The position numbers were made by a program, and so were the translations under genes. The notes beneath the pieces were generated by a model. The model saw only the letters and a program-made list of their open reading frames with translations, was not told the DNA's origin and ran no database searches. Of a stretch of DNA of 64,000 bases, positions 43,928 through 52,180 are shown piece after piece. The stretch's first letter is position 1. Each line of letters begins with the position of its first letter. This DNA is from Streptomyces sp. NBC_01241. GTDB taxonomy: Bacteria; Actinomycetota; Actinomycetes; Streptomycetales; Streptomycetaceae. Location of the stretch: assembly GCF_041435435.1 (NCBI RefSeq), contig NZ_CP108494.1, positions 1,674,001-1,738,000 on the forward strand. Direction: 5' to 3'.

Positions 43928-44551
43928 CTACCGCTGGGCAGCCACCATGCGCAGGACAAGGCCGGCGTACAGCTCGCCGACCTCGTCCGGCGTCCGGCTC
44001 CCTTGTGCGTTGAACCAGCGCGCCACATCGATGCAGAGCGAGAGCACCGCGAGCGTGGTGCCCGGGATGTCGGGCACGTCGAACTCCCCTGCCCGCACAC
44101 CCTCGCTGATGATCCGGCGCACCACCGCGTCGCTCCTGCGGCGCAGCTCGACGATCTCGGCGCGGTGCTCCTCGCCGAGGGCGTCGAGTTCGTACTGGAC
44201 CACGCGGGCCGTGGTGTGCCGTTCGGCGTGCCAGCGGACGAAGGACCGTACGGCCTCGGCCAGCCGCTCGGCGGCCGTGCCGCCGCCGCCGGCCGCGGCC
44301 TCCAGGACGAACAGGGCGCGGTCGTGACCGATCCGGCTGATCCGGTGGAGCAGTTCTTCCTTGGTCTTGTAGTGGATGTAGAGCGCGGCGGGACTCATCC
44401 CCGCCCGGCCGGCGATGTCGCGGGTCGTGGTGGCGTGGTACCCGCGCTCGGCGAAGGCGTCGACGGCGGCGACGAGGAGCCGCCTGGCCGCCTCGGGCGT
44501 CACCTCGGCCCACGGCGCACTGTCGCCGTCGGTCTCCTCCGCCGTGCTCAT
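43928..44551 (-). CDS. TetR-family regulator, likely controlling maoC
   Basis: The 207-residue protein has the helix-turn-helix VDAFAERGYHATTTRDIAGRAGMSPAALYIHYKTKEELLHRI and a helical ligand domain of the FadR/KstR2-like acyl-CoA-responsive kind (VRSFVRWHAERHTTARVVQYELDAL). The likely start is ATG 44551, though an in-frame GTG two codons earlier exists. A 17-bp site 47-63 bases upstream is identical to one before maoC, implying autoregulation and control of maoC. Confidence 0.88.
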   Translation of the reverse strand: MSTAEETDGDSAPWAEVTPEAARRLLVAAVDAFAERGYHATTTRDIAGRAGMSPAALYIHYKTKEELLHRISRIGHDRALFVLEAAAGGGGTAAERLAEAVRSFVRWHAERHTTARVVQYELDALGEEHRAEIVELRRRSDAVVRRIISEGVRAGEFDVPDIPGTTLAVLSLCIDVARWFNAQGSRTPDEVGELYAGLVLRMVAAQR

Positions 44552-44597
44552 CGTCACTCGCCCCTCTCGTCAGCAGGACGAACACCATACCGCGAAC

Positions 44598-44614
44598 CTG
44601 AGCAAGCGCTTAGG
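44598..44614. promoter_or_regulatory. 17-bp operator-like site before the TetR gene (copy 2)
   Basis: CTGAGCAAGCGCTTAGG, identical over all 17 bases to 43335-43351 and in the same orientation. It lies between the TetR start at 44551 and the YiaA gene stop at 44634, in the position of an autoregulatory operator. Confidence 0.65.
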
Positions 44615-44633
44615 GCCCGTCCGGGAGGGATCG

Positions 44634-44924
44634 TCAGAGCTTCTGGAAGGGGTCGTGGTCGGCGAGGATCTTCTCCAGCCGGGCCTGGTCGACCCGGCTG
44701 ACGATGCGCCCCGCCTCCTGCCGGTCACGGATGACCTTGGCCAGGGTGAAACAGGAGGTGACGAGATAGAGGACGCCGATCGCGAGGAACCCGCGGACCC
44801 AGGCGTCGGCGTCCAGGAAGTAGATACCGAGAGTCATCGCAGCCATCGCCACCCCGAAGGACGCGACGGCCTGGCCGTAGAAGGCCGCGGTGCTCTGCTG
44901 TTTGACTGGTGCTGTGTCACTCAT
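44634..44924 (-). CDS. YiaA/YiaB family inner membrane protein
   Basis: The 96-residue protein has two hydrophobic helices (AVASFGVAMAAMTLGIYFL and GFLAIGVLYLVTSCFTLAKVI) linked by a DADAWVRG turn, followed by a charged cytosolic tail with QEAGRIVSRVDQARLEKIL. This matches the YiaAB domain. ATG 44924 is used since the upstream residues are not family-like. Its function is unknown. It is transcribed alone, between the TetR and acyl-CoA dehydrogenase genes. Confidence 0.85.
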   Translation of the reverse strand: MSDTAPVKQQSTAAFYGQAVASFGVAMAAMTLGIYFLDADAWVRGFLAIGVLYLVTSCFTLAKVIRDRQEAGRIVSRVDQARLEKILADHDPFQKL

Positions 44925-45029
44925 GGCACCCAGCATCGGCCGAGGTGGCGTGCACCACATCCGTCCCCGTACTCAGTCCGGTACTCAGACTCCCGTTCGA
45001 GGACTCCCGTTCGAGCGGCGACGCAGCGG

Positions 45030-46181
45030 TCAGAAGGCCGAGACCCCAGTGAGTGCGCGGCCGATGATGAGCTTCTGGATCTGACTGGTGCCCTCGTACA
45101 GCGTCATCACCCGGGCGTCCCGCAGCAGCTTGCCGACCGGGTACTCATCGATGTAGCCGTAGCCGCCGAAGACCTGGAGGGCGTTGTTGGCGGCGCGGAC
45201 GGCGGCCTCGGAGGCGAAGAGCTTCGCCTGGGAGGCGGCGGTGGCGAAGTCCTCGCCACGGTCGACGAGGTCGGCCACCCGCCAGGTCAGCAGCCGGGCC
45301 GCGTCGACGTCCACGGAGATGTCGCTGATGAGTTCCTGGACGAGCTGGTAGCTCGCGATGGACTTGCCGAACTGCTCGCGCTCGCCCGCGTAGCCCACGG
45401 CGGCGTCGAGGGCGGCCTGTGCGATGCCGACGCAGCCGGCCGCGACCGACATCCGGCCCTTGGCGAGGGCGGACATGGCGATCGAGAAGCCCTTGCCCGC
45501 CGGGCCCAGGAGCGTCGAGGCGGGGACGCGGACGTCCTCCAGGACCAGCTCGGCGGTGGCCTGGCCGCGCAGACCGAGCTTGCCGCGGATGGTGCGGCGG
45601 CCGAGACCGGGGGTGTCGGCGGGGACCAGGAAGGCGGATATGCCCCGGTGGCCGGGGATGTTCTCGGTACGGGCGAAGAGCAGCACCACATCGGCCCAGG
45701 TGCCGTTGGTGATGAACATCTTGCTGCCGTTGATGACGTAGGAGTCGCCGTCCCGGACGGCCTTGGTCGTCAGGTTCCCGGCGTCCGAACCCGTGCCCGG
45801 CTCGGTGAGGCCGAAGCAGCCGATCGCCTCGCCCGCGGTGAGCCTCGGCAGCCAGTGCCGCTTCTGCTCCTCGTCGCCCCAGGCCGCGATCGTCTTGGCG
45901 ACCAGGCCGAGGGACACGGAGACGATGCCGCGGACCGAGGAGTCGCCGCGTCCGAGCTCCTCGGTGACCAGGCAGTAGGCGAGGTGGTCGCCGCCCGAGC
46001 CGCCGTACTCCTCGGGGACGGTCAGCCCGAGGAAGCCGACGGAGCCCAGCTTCTTCACGATCGACTTGTCGATGTTCTCGGCCCGGTCCCAAGCCGCGAC
46101 GTGGGGGGCGATCTCCCGGGCGACGAAGTCCTTGGCGAGCTGCCGGACGGCTTCCTGCTCCTTGCTGAGCTCCAGGTTCAT
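45030..46181 (-). CDS. Acyl-CoA dehydrogenase
   Basis: The 383-residue enzyme begins MNLELSKEQEAVRQLAKDFV and has GCFGLTEPGTGSDAGNLTTKA (FAD contact), YVINGSKMFITNGTWADV, and the C-terminal VFGGYGYIDEYPVGKLLRDARVMTLYEGTSQIQKLIIGR. The catalytic Glu is the one in LYEGTSQIQ. It catalyses the first step of fatty-acid or branched acyl-CoA oxidation. It is divergent from a TetR gene, with a clear palindromic site 19-38 bases before its ATG. Confidence 0.95.
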   Translation of the reverse strand: MNLELSKEQEAVRQLAKDFVAREIAPHVAAWDRAENIDKSIVKKLGSVGFLGLTVPEEYGGSGGDHLAYCLVTEELGRGDSSVRGIVSVSLGLVAKTIAAWGDEEQKRHWLPRLTAGEAIGCFGLTEPGTGSDAGNLTTKAVRDGDSYVINGSKMFITNGTWADVVLLFARTENIPGHRGISAFLVPADTPGLGRRTIRGKLGLRGQATAELVLEDVRVPASTLLGPAGKGFSIAMSALAKGRMSVAAGCVGIAQAALDAAVGYAGEREQFGKSIASYQLVQELISDISVDVDAARLLTWRVADLVDRGEDFATAASQAKLFASEAAVRAANNALQVFGGYGYIDEYPVGKLLRDARVMTLYEGTSQIQKLIIGRALTGVSAF

Positions 46182-46199
46182 CCTCGACACTCCAGCTTT

Positions 46200-46219
46200 A
46201 ATTAGCACTGCTAGTTTTT
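46200..46219. promoter_or_regulatory. TetR-type operator shared by the divergent acyl-CoA dehydrogenase and tetR (site A)
   Basis: AATTAGCACTGCTAGTTTTT contains the perfect inverted repeat TAGCA-C-TGCTA. It lies in the 64-base divergent gap. A 17/20 match is present at 51585-51604 before the aldehyde dehydrogenase gene, so both are probably bound by the TetR encoded here. Confidence 0.65.
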
Positions 46220-46245
46220 CGTTCGCAGGCCCTACTATGTGCCGC

Positions 46246-46935
46246 ATGGCCCGACCGCGCAAGCCCCTCCTCAGCAGAGACCGCATCGTCGAGGCGGCGA
46301 GCGCACTCGTGGACTCCGAGGGGCTCGACGCCGTCTCCACCCGCCGGCTCGCCGCCGAACTCGGGGTCAGCGGACCCTCGCTCTACAACCACTTCCGCAA
46401 CAAGGACGAGATCCTGGACGCGGTCGCGGACGCCGTGTCCGCCCAGGTCGATCTGTCGATGTTCGAGGAGTCGGACGCCCGTGACTGGCGCGCCGCCCTG
46501 CACGACTGGGCCGTCTCCTATCGTGCGGCGCTCGCCGAGCACCCGCACATCGTTCCGGTGCTCGCCCAGGGACCGGGCCGCCGCCCGGCCGGCCTGCGGG
46601 TCGCCGACGCGGTCTTCGGCGCGATGGTCAGGGCCGGCTGGCCGCCCGCCCAGGCGACGTACATCGGGGCCCTGATGCGCTACTTCATCACCGGCTCGGC
46701 CCTCGGCTCGTTCGCCCGCGGCTTCGTGGACGACGAGACGGCGTACGACCCCGCGGACTATCCGCACCTCGGCCAGGCCCATCTGCTGGCCGACCGTCGC
46801 CAGAAGGTCGACGAGGGAGCCTTCGAGACCGGGCTGCGGGCGCTGGTCGACGGCCTCTCGCTCCAGTACGAGCAACTGGAGCCCGGGCAGCTGCCGCCCG
46901 CCGGGACCGTTCGGCCGGCGCCGAAGCGTTCCTGA
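46246..46935 (+). CDS. TetR-family regulator with TetR C-terminal-like domain
   Basis: The 229-residue protein begins MARPRKPLLSRDRIVEAASALVDSEGLDAVSTRRLAAELGVSGPSLYNHFRNKDEILDAV (quoted in part), a classic TetR helix-turn-helix. The ligand domain resembles TetR_C members (RVADAVFGAMVRAGWPPAQATYIGALMRYFITGSALG). It is divergent from the acyl-CoA dehydrogenase and sits beside site A. An alternative ATG lies three codons upstream. It probably represses the dehydrogenase, itself, and the aldehyde/alcohol dehydrogenase operon at 49-51.5 kb. Confidence 0.88.
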   Translation: MARPRKPLLSRDRIVEAASALVDSEGLDAVSTRRLAAELGVSGPSLYNHFRNKDEILDAVADAVSAQVDLSMFEESDARDWRAALHDWAVSYRAALAEHPHIVPVLAQGPGRRPAGLRVADAVFGAMVRAGWPPAQATYIGALMRYFITGSALGSFARGFVDDETAYDPADYPHLGQAHLLADRRQKVDEGAFETGLRALVDGLSLQYEQLEPGQLPPAGTVRPAPKRS

Positions 46936-46950
46936 CGCATCCTGGAACAC

Positions 46951-47673
46951 ATGGCACGCATGGCACACCCCGACCCGGCCGCGCCCCGGCTCGCCGCCCT
47001 GGCCGCGCTCCTCGCCGACGACACCCGCGCGGCCTTCTGTCTGGCCCTGCTCGACGGCCGCGCCTGGACCGCGGGCGAGCTGGCCCGGCACGCCTCAGTG
47101 GCGCCCTCCACCGCCAGCGAGCACCTCGGCAAGCTCGTCGCGGGCGGGCTGCTGGCCGAGGAACGGCAGGGCCGCCACCGCTATCTGCGGCTCGCCGGCG
47201 AACGGGCGGCGCACCTCGTGGAGGATCTGGCCGCTCAGGTCGTCACCGACGCCCTGCCCGAACGGCCGCGCACCCTGAGCACGGTGAGCGCCGGGAGCGC
47301 GCTGGCCCGCGGCCGCACCTGTTACGACCATCTCGCGGGCCGGATCGGCATCGCGATCGCCGATGCCATGACCGTACGGGGGCTGCTGGAGCAGGACGCC
47401 GGCTTCGCGCTCACCGACGACGGCGTCGGCTGGTTCGGCGGGCTGGGCATCGGTCTGGAGTCGAGGTCGCGGCGTCCGCTCGTAAGGAGCTGTCTGGACT
47501 GGACGGAGCGCAGACCGCATCTGGCGGGGGTCGCGGGCGCGGCGCTGTGCCGGTACGCGCTGGATGCGCGGTGGTGTGTACGGATCGGGTCCGGGCGTGC
47601 GGTGAAGGCGACCGCGGAGGGGGAACGGGCGCTGTACGAGCACCTCGGTATCGAACCGGATTCAATTCGGTAG
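46951..47673 (+). CDS. ArsR-like winged-helix regulator
   Basis: The 240-residue protein has an N-terminal ArsR-type winged helix (ALLADDTRAAFCLALLDGRAWTAGELARHASVAPSTASEHLGKLVAGGLLAEERQGRHRYLRL) and a longer C-terminal domain with three cysteines (GRTCYDHLAGRIG, RSCLDWTERRPHLAG, AALCRYALDARW). The C-terminal signature WTERRPHLAGVAGAAL is common in Streptomyces ArsR-like proteins of unknown ligand. It starts 15 bases after the TetR gene and 33 bases before an EamA exporter gene it may regulate. Confidence 0.83.
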   Translation: MARMAHPDPAAPRLAALAALLADDTRAAFCLALLDGRAWTAGELARHASVAPSTASEHLGKLVAGGLLAEERQGRHRYLRLAGERAAHLVEDLAAQVVTDALPERPRTLSTVSAGSALARGRTCYDHLAGRIGIAIADAMTVRGLLEQDAGFALTDDGVGWFGGLGIGLESRSRRPLVRSCLDWTERRPHLAGVAGAALCRYALDARWCVRIGSGRAVKATAEGERALYEHLGIEPDSIR

Positions 47674-47706
47674 GTGCCGAACGGTCCTGGCCCTACGGTC
47701 GGGGAC

Positions 47707-48690
47707 ATGACGACGACACCCGCCCCGGCGGCGACCCCCTCGGCACCTCGCGACTGGCGGGCCCCCGCCGCGGCCTGCACCGCCGTGCTCCTGTGGGCCT
47801 CCGCGTTTGTCTCCATCCGCAGTGCCGGCGAGGCCTACTCACCCGGTGCGCTCGCGCTCGGCCGGCTGCTCACGGGCTCCGTGGCCCTCGGCGCACTCCT
47901 GCTGTTGCGGCGCGAGGGACTTCCGTCGCGGGCCGCCTGGCCGGGGATCATCAAGTCCGGACTGCTGTGGTTCGGCCTGTACATGGTGCTCCTCAACTGG
48001 GGTGAGCAGCAGGTCGACGCGGGCACGGCCGCGATGGTGGTGAACATCGGTCCGCTCCTGATCGCGCTGCTCGGGGCCCGGATGCTCGGTGAGGGGCTGC
48101 CCGGCAGGCTGGTGGCGGGCATGGCCGTCTCGTTCGCGGGCGCCGTCGTCGTCGGACTCTCCATATCGGGGCACGGGGACGCGTCGGTGCCCGGTGTGGT
48201 GCTCTGTCTGCTCGCGGCGGTGGCGTACGCCGCCGGGGTGGTCGCCCAGAAGCCCGCGTTGCGGCACGGCTCCGCACTGCAGATCACCACCTTCGGCTGC
48301 CTGGTGGGCGCCGTCGCGTGCCTGCCGTTCTCCGGCGCGCTGATCTCCGACGCCGCCGACGCACCGCTGTCCGCCACCCTCAACATGGTCTACCTGGGTC
48401 TCTTCCCGACCGCGCTGGCCTTCACCACCTGGGCCTACGCACTCGCCCGGACCACCGCGGGGCGGATGGGCGCCACCACCTATGCCGTGCCCGCGCTGGT
48501 GGTGCTGATGTCCTGGCTGCTGCTGGACGAGGTGCCCGCGCCGCTCACCGTGGGCGGGGGTCTGCTCTGTCTGGCCGGGGTGGCGGTCTCCCGTGCGCGT
48601 ACACGGACTGACCTGACGCGGAAAATTCCGGCACAGCCGGTGGAGGGACGCCGACATGACGCGGAGCGCCAAGGAACCGAGCGGCCGTAG
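47707..48690 (+). CDS. EamA/DMT-family exporter
   Basis: The 327-residue membrane protein has ten predicted helices in two EamA repeats (VLLWASAFVSIRSAGEAYSPGALALGRLL and VVLCLLAAVAYAAGVVAQKPAL). GLFPTALAFTTWAYALARTTAGRMGATTYAVPALVVLMSWLLLDE is typical of amino-acid/metabolite exporters. It follows the ArsR-like gene in the same direction. Its 3' end overlaps the truncated PPK2 frame by about 35 bases. Cargo is unknown. Confidence 0.88.
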   Translation: MTTTPAPAATPSAPRDWRAPAAACTAVLLWASAFVSIRSAGEAYSPGALALGRLLTGSVALGALLLLRREGLPSRAAWPGIIKSGLLWFGLYMVLLNWGEQQVDAGTAAMVVNIGPLLIALLGARMLGEGLPGRLVAGMAVSFAGAVVVGLSISGHGDASVPGVVLCLLAAVAYAAGVVAQKPALRHGSALQITTFGCLVGAVACLPFSGALISDAADAPLSATLNMVYLGLFPTALAFTTWAYALARTTAGRMGATTYAVPALVVLMSWLLLDEVPAPLTVGGGLLCLAGVAVSRARTRTDLTRKIPAQPVEGRRHDAERQGTERP

Positions 48691-49009
48691 GAAGGCGGAG
48701 AAGCAGTCGGCCGGGGGCCGGGAAGCCACGCCGGACGCCCTCTTGGAGGCGGCCCGCTACGGCGGCACCGGGCTCGACGGCTTCGCCGTGGCCGACAGCG
48801 GTGACGACGACCCGGTCCTGGTGACACCCGAGGGCTGGGCCCGGGACGCCTGGCGCGAGGACTACCCGTACGACAACAAGCTCGGCCGGAGGGCGTACGA
48901 GAAGTCCAAGCGCGCCCTCCAGATCGAGCTGCTCTCGCTCCAGCACTGGGTGAAGGAGCGAGACGAACGCATCGTCATCCTCGAAAGACCCCAGGACCGG
49001 GTCCGGTGA
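48656..49009 (+). pseudogene. 3'-truncated polyphosphate kinase 2
   Basis: The 117-residue frame reads as a PPK2 N-terminus: PVLVTPEGWARDAWREDYPYDNKLGRRAYEKSKRALQIELLSLQHWVKERDERIVIL (quoted in part). In intact PPK2 the next residues are FEGRDAAGKGGTI, the Walker A loop. Here the frame changes to ERPQDRVR and stops. The whole catalytic domain of about 200 residues is missing, and the neighbouring alcohol dehydrogenase 3' end begins 10 bases later. A deletion removing the 3' half of ppk2 is the simplest reading. Confidence 0.7.
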
Positions 49010-49018
49010 GGGCCGGGC

Positions 49019-50098
49019 TCAGAACACCACGAGGGCGCGGCCTCCCTTGCCCGCGATCATGTTGTCGAAGGCCGCCGGGATACCGTCCAGCGCGATCCGT
49101 TCGGTGACCATCATGGCGAGGTCGAACCTGCCCGCCCGGATGTGCTCGGCGAGGACCGGCAGGTCGCGGGCCGGGTCGCTGTTCCCGTACACACAGCCCG
49201 TCAGTGAACGGCCCCAGTGGAAGATCTCCAGGGCGTTGAAGGACACCAGTTGGTCCTTGCCACCGATGCCGACAACCGTGGTACGGCCGCCGCGGCGGGT
49301 GGCGTCCCAGGCGGCGCGGATGGTGGCGGGCCGTCCGACGCACTCGATCGCGACGTCGGCGCCCTGGCCGCCGGTGAGTTTACGGATCGCGCGCGGGGTG
49401 GTGTCGGAGGCGATCACGTAGTCGGTGGCGCCCGCCTGCCGGGCCAGTTCCTCCTTCTCGGGGGACACGTCGACGGCGATGATCTGCGAGGCGCCCGCGA
49501 TCCGGGTGGACTGGAGCACCGCGAGGCCGACGCCGCCGATACCGAACACGACGACGGACTCGCCGGGGCGCACCCGGGCGCTGTGGTGGACCGCGCCGTA
49601 TCCGGTGAGGACCGCGCAGCCGAGCAGCGCGGCGTCGGTGAGCGGGATGCCGTCCGGGGCGGGCAGGACGCAGTTCGCGGCGACGACGGTCTCCTGCGCG
49701 AACGCGGCCACGTTCAGCCCGGGGTGGAGTTCAGTGCCGTCGGCGGTACGGGCGTGAATACCCCCGGCCCCCGTCAGCGCGTTGGCACAGAGCCAGACCT
49801 CGCCGATCCCGCAGTAGTGGCAACTTCCGCAGGAGGGCGCCCAGTTGAGTACGACACCGTCGCCGGGCGCGACATGGGTGACGCCCTCGCCGACCGCGAC
49901 GACGGTGCCCGCGCCCTCATGTCCGAGGACGGCGGGGACGGGCACCCGCATGGTGCCGTCGGACAGGGAGAGGTCGGAGTGGCAGACGCCCGCGGCGGCG
50001 AGAGCGACCCTCACCTGGCCGGGGCCGGGCTCCGGGAGTTCGATGTCGGTGATCTCCAGGAGAGCTCCGACGGCGGGCAGTACGGCGGCGCGGACCAC
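49019..50098 (-). CDS. Zinc-dependent alcohol dehydrogenase
   Basis: This 359-residue medium-chain dehydrogenase starts with GTG 50098 after AAGGAGC; the longer frame upstream overlaps the aldehyde dehydrogenase gene and is discarded. Catalytic-zinc residues are in AAGVCHSDLSLSDG and VLGHEGAG. The structural site is CGSCHYCGIGEVWLC, and the NAD motif is VVFGIGGVGLAVLQSTRIAGA. It lies 50 bases after the aldehyde dehydrogenase gene in the same direction, so the pair can oxidise an alcohol to its acid via the aldehyde. Confidence 0.9.
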   Translation of the reverse strand: MVRAAVLPAVGALLEITDIELPEPGPGQVRVALAAAGVCHSDLSLSDGTMRVPVPAVLGHEGAGTVVAVGEGVTHVAPGDGVVLNWAPSCGSCHYCGIGEVWLCANALTGAGGIHARTADGTELHPGLNVAAFAQETVVAANCVLPAPDGIPLTDAALLGCAVLTGYGAVHHSARVRPGESVVVFGIGGVGLAVLQSTRIAGASQIIAVDVSPEKEELARQAGATDYVIASDTTPRAIRKLTGGQGADVAIECVGRPATIRAAWDATRRGGRTTVVGIGGKDQLVSFNALEIFHWGRSLTGCVYGNSDPARDLPVLAEHIRAGRFDLAMMVTERIALDGIPAAFDNMIAGKGGRALVVF

Positions 50099-50148
50099 GA
50101 ACGGGCTCCTTGACGGTCGGCAGCGGGGATCGGTGCGGGGGCGGACGG

Positions 50149-51537
50149 TCAGAACTGCAGGGACTTGGTCTGGAGGTACTCGGCCAGTCCGTGCGCACCG
50201 AGCTCGCGGCCGACGCCGGACTGCTTGTAACCGCCGAACGGGGCGATCGGGTTGAACCGGCCACCGTTGATGTCGACCTGCCCGGTGTCCATCCGGCGGG
50301 CGAACGCCACCGCCTCGGCGTCGTCGCCCGCCCAGACCGCGCCCGCGAGACCGTACACGGTGCCGTTGGCGATGCGCAGGGCGTCGTCCTCGTCCTCGTA
50401 ACGGATGATCGAGACGACCGGGCCGAAGATCTCCTCCTGGGCGATGGTCATCTCCGGGGTGACGTCGGCGAACACGGTGGGGCTGACGAAGTAGCCCTGC
50501 TCGCGCGGGGCTTCGGGGCCGCCCGCAACCAAGCGCGCACCCTCCGCCACGCCCTTCTCGATGTAGCCGAGCACCCGCGCGTGCTGCTTGGCGTTGACGA
50601 GGGGGCCGATGCGGTCGCCGTACTTGGCGGCGGCCTCCGCGGCGAGCGCGACCGCCTCGTCGTACCGGGAGGTGTGCACGAGCATCCGGGTCCAGGCGCT
50701 GCACGTCTGGCCGGAGTTGCCCATGACGTTCGCGACGCCGACGCCGACGGCCTTGGCAAGGTCAGCGCTCGGCAGGATGACGTTGGCGGACTTGCCGCCC
50801 AGTTCGAGGGCGACGCGCTTGACGGCGGCGCCGGCCGTGGCGCCGATCCGCTTGCCGACGGCGGTGGAGCCGGTGAAGGAGACCAGGTCGACGCCCGGGT
50901 GTTCGGCGAGCGCCTGTCCCGCGACCGGGCCGAGGCCGGTGACCAGGTTGAACACACCCGCGGGGACACCCGCTTCGTGGACGGCCTCCGCGAACAGCTG
51001 GGCGGTCAGCGGGGTGTCCTCGGCAGGCTTGAGGACCACCGTGCAGCCGGCCGCGAGCGCGGGGGCGACCTTGGCGACGATCTGGTGCAGCGGGTAGTTC
51101 CACGGGGTGATCGCGCCGACGACGCCGACCGGTTCGGCGTAGACGGTGGAGTTGCCGACCGACTCCTCGAAGGCGTACGACGCGGCAAGCTCGGCGTACG
51201 AGCCGGCCACCAGGATCGGTACGCCCGCGTGCACCGCCTGCGAGAACGGCAGCGGCGCGCCGAGTTCGGCGGTGACGGTCGCGGCGATCTCGTCCTTGCG
51301 GGCGGCGAGGACGTCGCGCAGGGCGGCGATTCTCGCGGCGCGCTCGGCGGGCGGCGTCGCGGCCCAGGCGCGGAAGGCCCCGCGCGCGGCGGACACGGCG
51401 GCGTCGACGTCCTCGGCGGTGCCGGCCGGGACATGGGCGATGACCTGCTCGTCCGCCGGATCGACCACCGCGATCGTGTCCGTGCCCGCGGCGGGGCGCC
51501 ACTCGCCGCCGATGTACATCCCGTCGTGGGCCTTCAT
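50149..51537 (-). CDS. Aldehyde dehydrogenase family protein
   Basis: The 462-residue NAD(P)-dependent enzyme has the catalytic Cys in [16 protein letters not shown] and the general-base Glu in [11 protein letters not shown]. It also has [31 protein letters not shown] for cofactor binding and [10 protein letters not shown] near the end. It is the first gene of an operon with the alcohol dehydrogenase. An operator-like element nearly identical to that of the acyl-CoA dehydrogenase/TetR pair lies 48-67 bases upstream, linking the two units. Confidence 0.93.
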   Translation of the reverse strand: MKAHDGMYIGGEWRPAAGTDTIAVVDPADEQVIAHVPAGTAEDVDAAVSAARGAFRAWAATPPAERAARIAALRDVLAARKDEIAATVTAELGAPLPFSQAVHAGVPILVAGSYAELAASYAFEESVGNSTVYAEPVGVVGAITPWNYPLHQIVAKVAPALAAGCTVVLKPAEDTPLTAQLFAEAVHEAGVPAGVFNLVTGLGPVAGQALAEHPGVDLVSFTGSTAVGKRIGATAGAAVKRVALELGGKSANVILPSADLAKAVGVGVANVMGNSGQTCSAWTRMLVHTSRYDEAVALAAEAAAKYGDRIGPLVNAKQHARVLGYIEKGVAEGARLVAGGPEAPREQGYFVSPTVFADVTPEMTIAQEEIFGPVVSIIRYEDEDDALRIANGTVYGLAGAVWAGDDAEAVAFARRMDTGQVDINGGRFNPIAPFGGYKQSGVGRELGAHGLAEYLQTKSLQF

Positions 51538-51584
51538 CGCGTTCCTCCCGGGGCCGTGGTTACGGCGTAGTCGTCCGCGCCCCA

Positions 51585-51604
51585 AACTAGCGCTGTTAGT
51601 TTTT
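51585..51604. promoter_or_regulatory. Operator-like site before the aldehyde dehydrogenase operon (site B)
   Basis: AACTAGCGCTGTTAGTTTTT matches site A (46200-46219) at 17 of 20 positions, including the trailing T5. It lies 48-67 bases upstream of the aldehyde dehydrogenase ATG. The same TetR probably binds both sites. Confidence 0.65.
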
Positions 51605-51668
51605 GGGCGCCAGGGGCCATTCGCCAGGGACGCTGGTCATGGCTCCCGTCACCGTGTCACGCCGTGCG

Positions 51669-51724
51669 CCGGATGTCCGTCCGGCCGGGCCAGTAACCGG
51701 ATGTCCGTCCGGCCGGGCCAGTAA
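51669..51724. repeat. Two perfect tandem copies of a 28-bp unit
   Basis: 51669-51696 is repeated exactly at 51697-51724. Each unit runs CCGGATGTCCGTCC then GGCCGGGCCAGTAA. The units are GC-rich and contain the dyad CCGG. This looks like a slippage or recombination duplication in non-coding DNA. Confidence 0.85.
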
Positions 51725-52151
51725 TACGCCGCCCGGCCCCCGCCTTCGCACAGTCCGGCGCGACGGCGCAGAGCACCGCCGCGCGGAGCACCGCAGAGGC
51801 CGTGGACGGCGACGAGACGCTCACCGCCCGGGTGCCCGCCCGCTCCGACAGCGCCGGCAACAGCTGCGCTCCGGCGACGTACTCCTGGATCGGCGGCAGC
51901 GGCAAGGTCGCGCCCGGCGGCGACGAGGACGCGAAGACGAGACGGGCCTGTCGATCGTGGCAGCCGTTCCGGCTTACACCTCCCCGTGGGGAGACGAGCA
52001 CTGGCGCAAGCCACTGGCACCCCGCGACGCGAGACGTCCCGTCACGATGCCGCTGGTAACGCGATCGGCAGGCGCGCCCTCGGGCACCCGATCCGGGATG
52101 GGGTATCCCCTGCTCGAACGGAGTTGAGAGCTTGGGGAAGGACGGCACCGC

Positions 52152-52180
52152 CCCACGACGACCGGAGTGATCGTCGTGGG
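52152..52180. terminator. Hairpin in the gap downstream of the ABC exporter gene
   Basis: CCCACGACGA (52152-52161) pairs perfectly with TCGTCGTGGG (52171-52180) round a 9-base loop. It lies about 185 bases past the ABC gene stop on the minus strand and could end that transcript or a lost gene. Confidence 0.4.

Noticed and set aside
48662..49009. Short PPK2-like frame as a functional small protein
   Set aside because: It ends exactly where the nucleotide-binding loop should start and has an aberrant tail, so truncation is more likely; listed as pseudogene.
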